Assembly (NCBI GenBank): GCA_963676095.1
Contig: OY781040.1
Coordinates: forward strand, 3,906,001-3,970,000
Origin: G963676095 sp963676095
Lineage (GTDB): Bacteria > Bacteroidota > Bacteroidia > Bacteroidales > Prolixibacteraceae
DNA length: 64,000 nt
Direction: 5' to 3'
The translations under genes and the position numbers were made by a program. This document shows, piece by piece, positions 62,234 to 64,000 of the stretch. Positions within the stretch are counted from its first letter, which is position 1. Each line of letters starts with the position of its first letter. The notes under the pieces were generated by a model that was given only the letters and a program-made list of their open reading frames with translations, had not been told where the DNA came from and searched no databases.

Positions 62234-63349
62234 TCATTTTTTTTGAAATACCCTGACATAATCTATCTCGTATATTGTAGGCAAGCAACTTTCATCGACC
62301 CCCTGCTGGCCGCCCCAACTACCACCCCAGGCCATATTCAGAATGATATAGAAGGGTGAATCATAAGGCCAATCATCTGTTCCCGTACCCGGATTGTTAT
62401 AAGTATAAAATGTTTTATCATCGAGAAGGAATGTTATACTCGTAGCAGTCCATTCCATTGCATACTTATGAAACTCGGTTTGTGAAGTGGGGCAATCAAT
62501 TGTGCCGCTTTTAGGGTTGCTTCCATAATGGTTATTGGCATGAAGGCTACTGACAATTACATTCGGATTGTAACCTACTTCCTCCATAATATCCATCTCT
62601 CCGTCATCTGGCCACGCGGTATAGTTAACAGGCATCATCCAGAATGCGGGCCAGGTGCCTTTCCCTGTTGGAAGTTTGAGACGAGCTTCAATATAGCCAT
62701 ATTTCCATCCTGTACTTTCTTTTCCGTACATGCGAATAGAATATACGTTGCCATTTATCTTGGCGGTCTTTATTTTTAATGTACCGTCTGTAATATAAGC
62801 AAGCGTATCGCCTGAATTTGTAATTCCGGCAACATAATACTGTAACTCATCATTAACAAAACCCGGATCGGCTACTTGGTAAGTCCAATCAGAACCGGGC
62901 ATGGCGGGTTTACCTCCTGCCAATCGGGCATCGTCGAATTCGTCGTGCCAAACAAGCGAATAACCGTCTGGAGTATCGATATCATCAGACACATCGCCTT
63001 TTTGTGTTACCGTTATTGTATCACGTGCGCTTCCCGACTTTACTACCAGCACCGCTGTACGAGCTGACGTTTCCGTGTTCTTTTCCACACTTACCGTAAC
63101 CGTTTCCTCGCTATTGATACTTGAACTCGGAGAACAATTAATCCAATCTTTTGTACTGTAGATAGTCCATTCGTTGGTGACACTTATATCTACAGTAGCT
63201 GTATCGGCGTTACTATCAAACGAAAGTTCGTGAGTGGAACAGGTAATTGTAACCGACGGTGTTTCTTTAATATCATCACTGTCGTTGCTGCAACCAAGCA
63301 AAGCAAGAAACATGACCATTAAACTTAATATATGCATTTTACTTTTCAT
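62234..63349 (-). CDS. GH16 laminarinase-like lipoprotein with BACON domain
   Basis: 371 residues. Lipobox LALLGC (Cys20 region), a BACON domain (about 30-120: CSTHELSFDSNADTATVDIS, EWTIYSTKDWINCSPSS, TAVLVVKSGSARDTITVTQ). Then GH16: LVWHDEFDDARLAG, ARLKLPTGKGTWPAFWMMP, and the catalytic DGEMDIMEEVGYN with nucleophile and acid Glu, ending NMAWGGSWGGQQGVDESCLP and YEIDYVRVFQ. By family it is an endo-beta-1,3(4)-glucanase on the cell surface, so the PUL probably targets laminarin or mixed-linked glucan. It is in one orientation with the CBM gene 13 bp upstream, probably one operon. Confidence 0.95.
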   Translation of the reverse strand: MKSKMHILSLMVMFLALLGCSNDSDDIKETPSVTITCSTHELSFDSNADTATVDISVTNEWTIYSTKDWINCSPSSSINSEETVTVSVEKNTETSARTAVLVVKSGSARDTITVTQKGDVSDDIDTPDGYSLVWHDEFDDARLAGGKPAMPGSDWTYQVADPGFVNDELQYYVAGITNSGDTLAYITDGTLKIKTAKINGNVYSIRMYGKESTGWKYGYIEARLKLPTGKGTWPAFWMMPVNYTAWPDDGEMDIMEEVGYNPNVIVSSLHANNHYGSNPKSGTIDCPTSQTEFHKYAMEWTATSITFLLDDKTFYTYNNPGTGTDDWPYDSPFYIILNMAWGGSWGGQQGVDESCLPTIYEIDYVRVFQKK

Positions 63350-63362
63350 GTATCAGTTGTTT

Positions 63363-64000
63363 TCATTCATTGCAGGAAGACTCTTTCAGTATGACGCTGC
63401 TAACCGTTACTTCGGTATTTGCCGGATTACCGCCAAAATCGAAGACAAGATTAACCTGGTCAATGTCAATACCGTCCATTTCCGTCATCTTGAATTCGTA
63501 ATCTTCATATGCTGTCAATGAAATATTTTTGGTGAAGAAATAAGTATTATCATCACCGTTTTTATAAAGCTTCACTGTGACATTTCCAATATTTGTGGTT
63601 GAATTTAATATACAGTGGAAGTCGTAAGAGTTTTCGGCAGAGGTTGCAATATCCGTATTGAAAAAGCACTGTGCCTGCCACTGGTCAGTTGTAGCAGTTG
63701 GAAGACTGAATGTATATGAGTTTCCATCCTGAGTCATTTCAGGGTCATTTATCTGTGACCAGCCCGGGGCATAATAGTAAGAATTTGTAAAGGTGGCTGT
63801 CTTCCATAAGTTGCAATCCGAGTTCTCATCCCAGTTAACATTACCCGGATCATCATCAATTACAGTGCCATCATCACAACTGTGTTCCTTTATTACTACA
63901 TCGCTTACCGTAACTTCTGTATTCTCAGAATTTCCACCAAAATCCACTACCATGTTTACATTCTCGATATCCAGACCAGTCAAGTCAGTATAAATAACAT
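63363..64000 (-). CDS. Protein with repeated CBM-like modules, 5' end beyond window
   Basis: At least 212 residues, open at base 64000. Two copies of a beta-sandwich unit are visible, each ending in the same motif (NMVVDFGGNSENTEVTVSDV and NLVFDFGGNPANTEVTVSSV) followed by a Cys. The body of the second copy (WQAQCFFNTDIATSAENSYDF, VTVKLYKNGDDNTYFF) resembles CBM4/9-type carbohydrate-binding modules. There is no catalytic domain in view. It is probably a surface glycan-binding protein in the SGBP position of the PUL, first visible gene of the operon with GH16 13 bp downstream. Confidence 0.8.
   Translation of the reverse strand, partial: VIYTDLTGLDIENVNMVVDFGGNSENTEVTVSDVVIKEHSCDDGTVIDDDPGNVNWDENSDCNLWKTATFTNSYYYAPGWSQINDPEMTQDGNSYTFSLPTATTDQWQAQCFFNTDIATSAENSYDFHCILNSTTNIGNVTVKLYKNGDDNTYFFTKNISLTAYEDYEFKMTEMDGIDIDQVNLVFDFGGNPANTEVTVSSVILKESSCNE

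Overview
The window reads as chromosome from a member of the Bacteroidota, probably an anaerobic or facultative glycan degrader of the Bacteroidales/Marinilabiliales type. The evidence is SusC/SusD outer-membrane glycan-uptake pairs, an ECF sigma/FecR pair, a Bacteroides-type three-gene succinate dehydrogenase/fumarate reductase operon, TAnnTTTG-type -7 promoter boxes and BACON/GH16 architecture. This is a judgement from protein families; no rRNA is present.

Layout. (1) 1-3850, minus strand, GC-rich: the edge of one polysaccharide-utilisation locus (PUL), with a TIG/NHL lipoprotein followed by a SusC-like porin that runs off the left edge. (2) 3.9-5.7 kb: non-coding DNA with a strongly folding candidate RNA, a small HTH gene under a perfect inverted repeat, and short-period tandem arrays. 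(3) 5.7-49 kb: a mobile, AT-rich accessory island. Nearly all of its non-transposon genes lie on the plus strand and several are bounded by matched inverted repeats. The island starts at the C-terminal remnant of a tyrosine recombinase and ends at a decayed integrase beside tRNA-Arg(CCT). It looks like an integron-like or cassette-like array heavily invaded by mobile DNA. (4) 49.5-53.1 kb: core sdhCAB with its own promoter and terminator. (5) 53.1-64 kb, minus strand: a second PUL (CBM protein, GH16 with BACON domain, GH5, ECF sigma, FecR, STN-SusC, SusD), probably for a beta-glucan such as laminarin.

Defence content of the island: a three-gene operon of a deoxyribosyltransferase-fold protein, a ParB-like protein and a D12-class adenine methylase (5957-9058); a Thoeris locus (TIR ThsB-like, SIR2-SLOG ThsA) continued by a SLATT-type two-TM protein and a second TIR-like protein (17737-20811); a decayed AbiE toxin-antitoxin pair; and a YhcG/DUF1016 nuclease gene split by IS66.

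Mobile DNA: a nested group II intron (the inner intron sits inside the YADD codons of the outer intron's reverse transcriptase, and splicing restores the frame), three further group II intron copies or remnants, an IS91-type element with its own recombinase, IS21 carrying ParB-like and zinc-finger passengers, IS66, an ISAzo13-type element, IS110 and IS91 fragments, and an Rpn/PDDEXK nuclease gene. IS21 and IS66 each split a host gene at a clean target duplication, and both host frames are restored exactly on paper.

The least expected signal is a set of tandem arrays of 22- or 23-bp units (about two helical turns, most with dyad symmetry) in at least five unrelated sequence families. They recur at about a dozen places and often abut the broken ends of other mobile elements.
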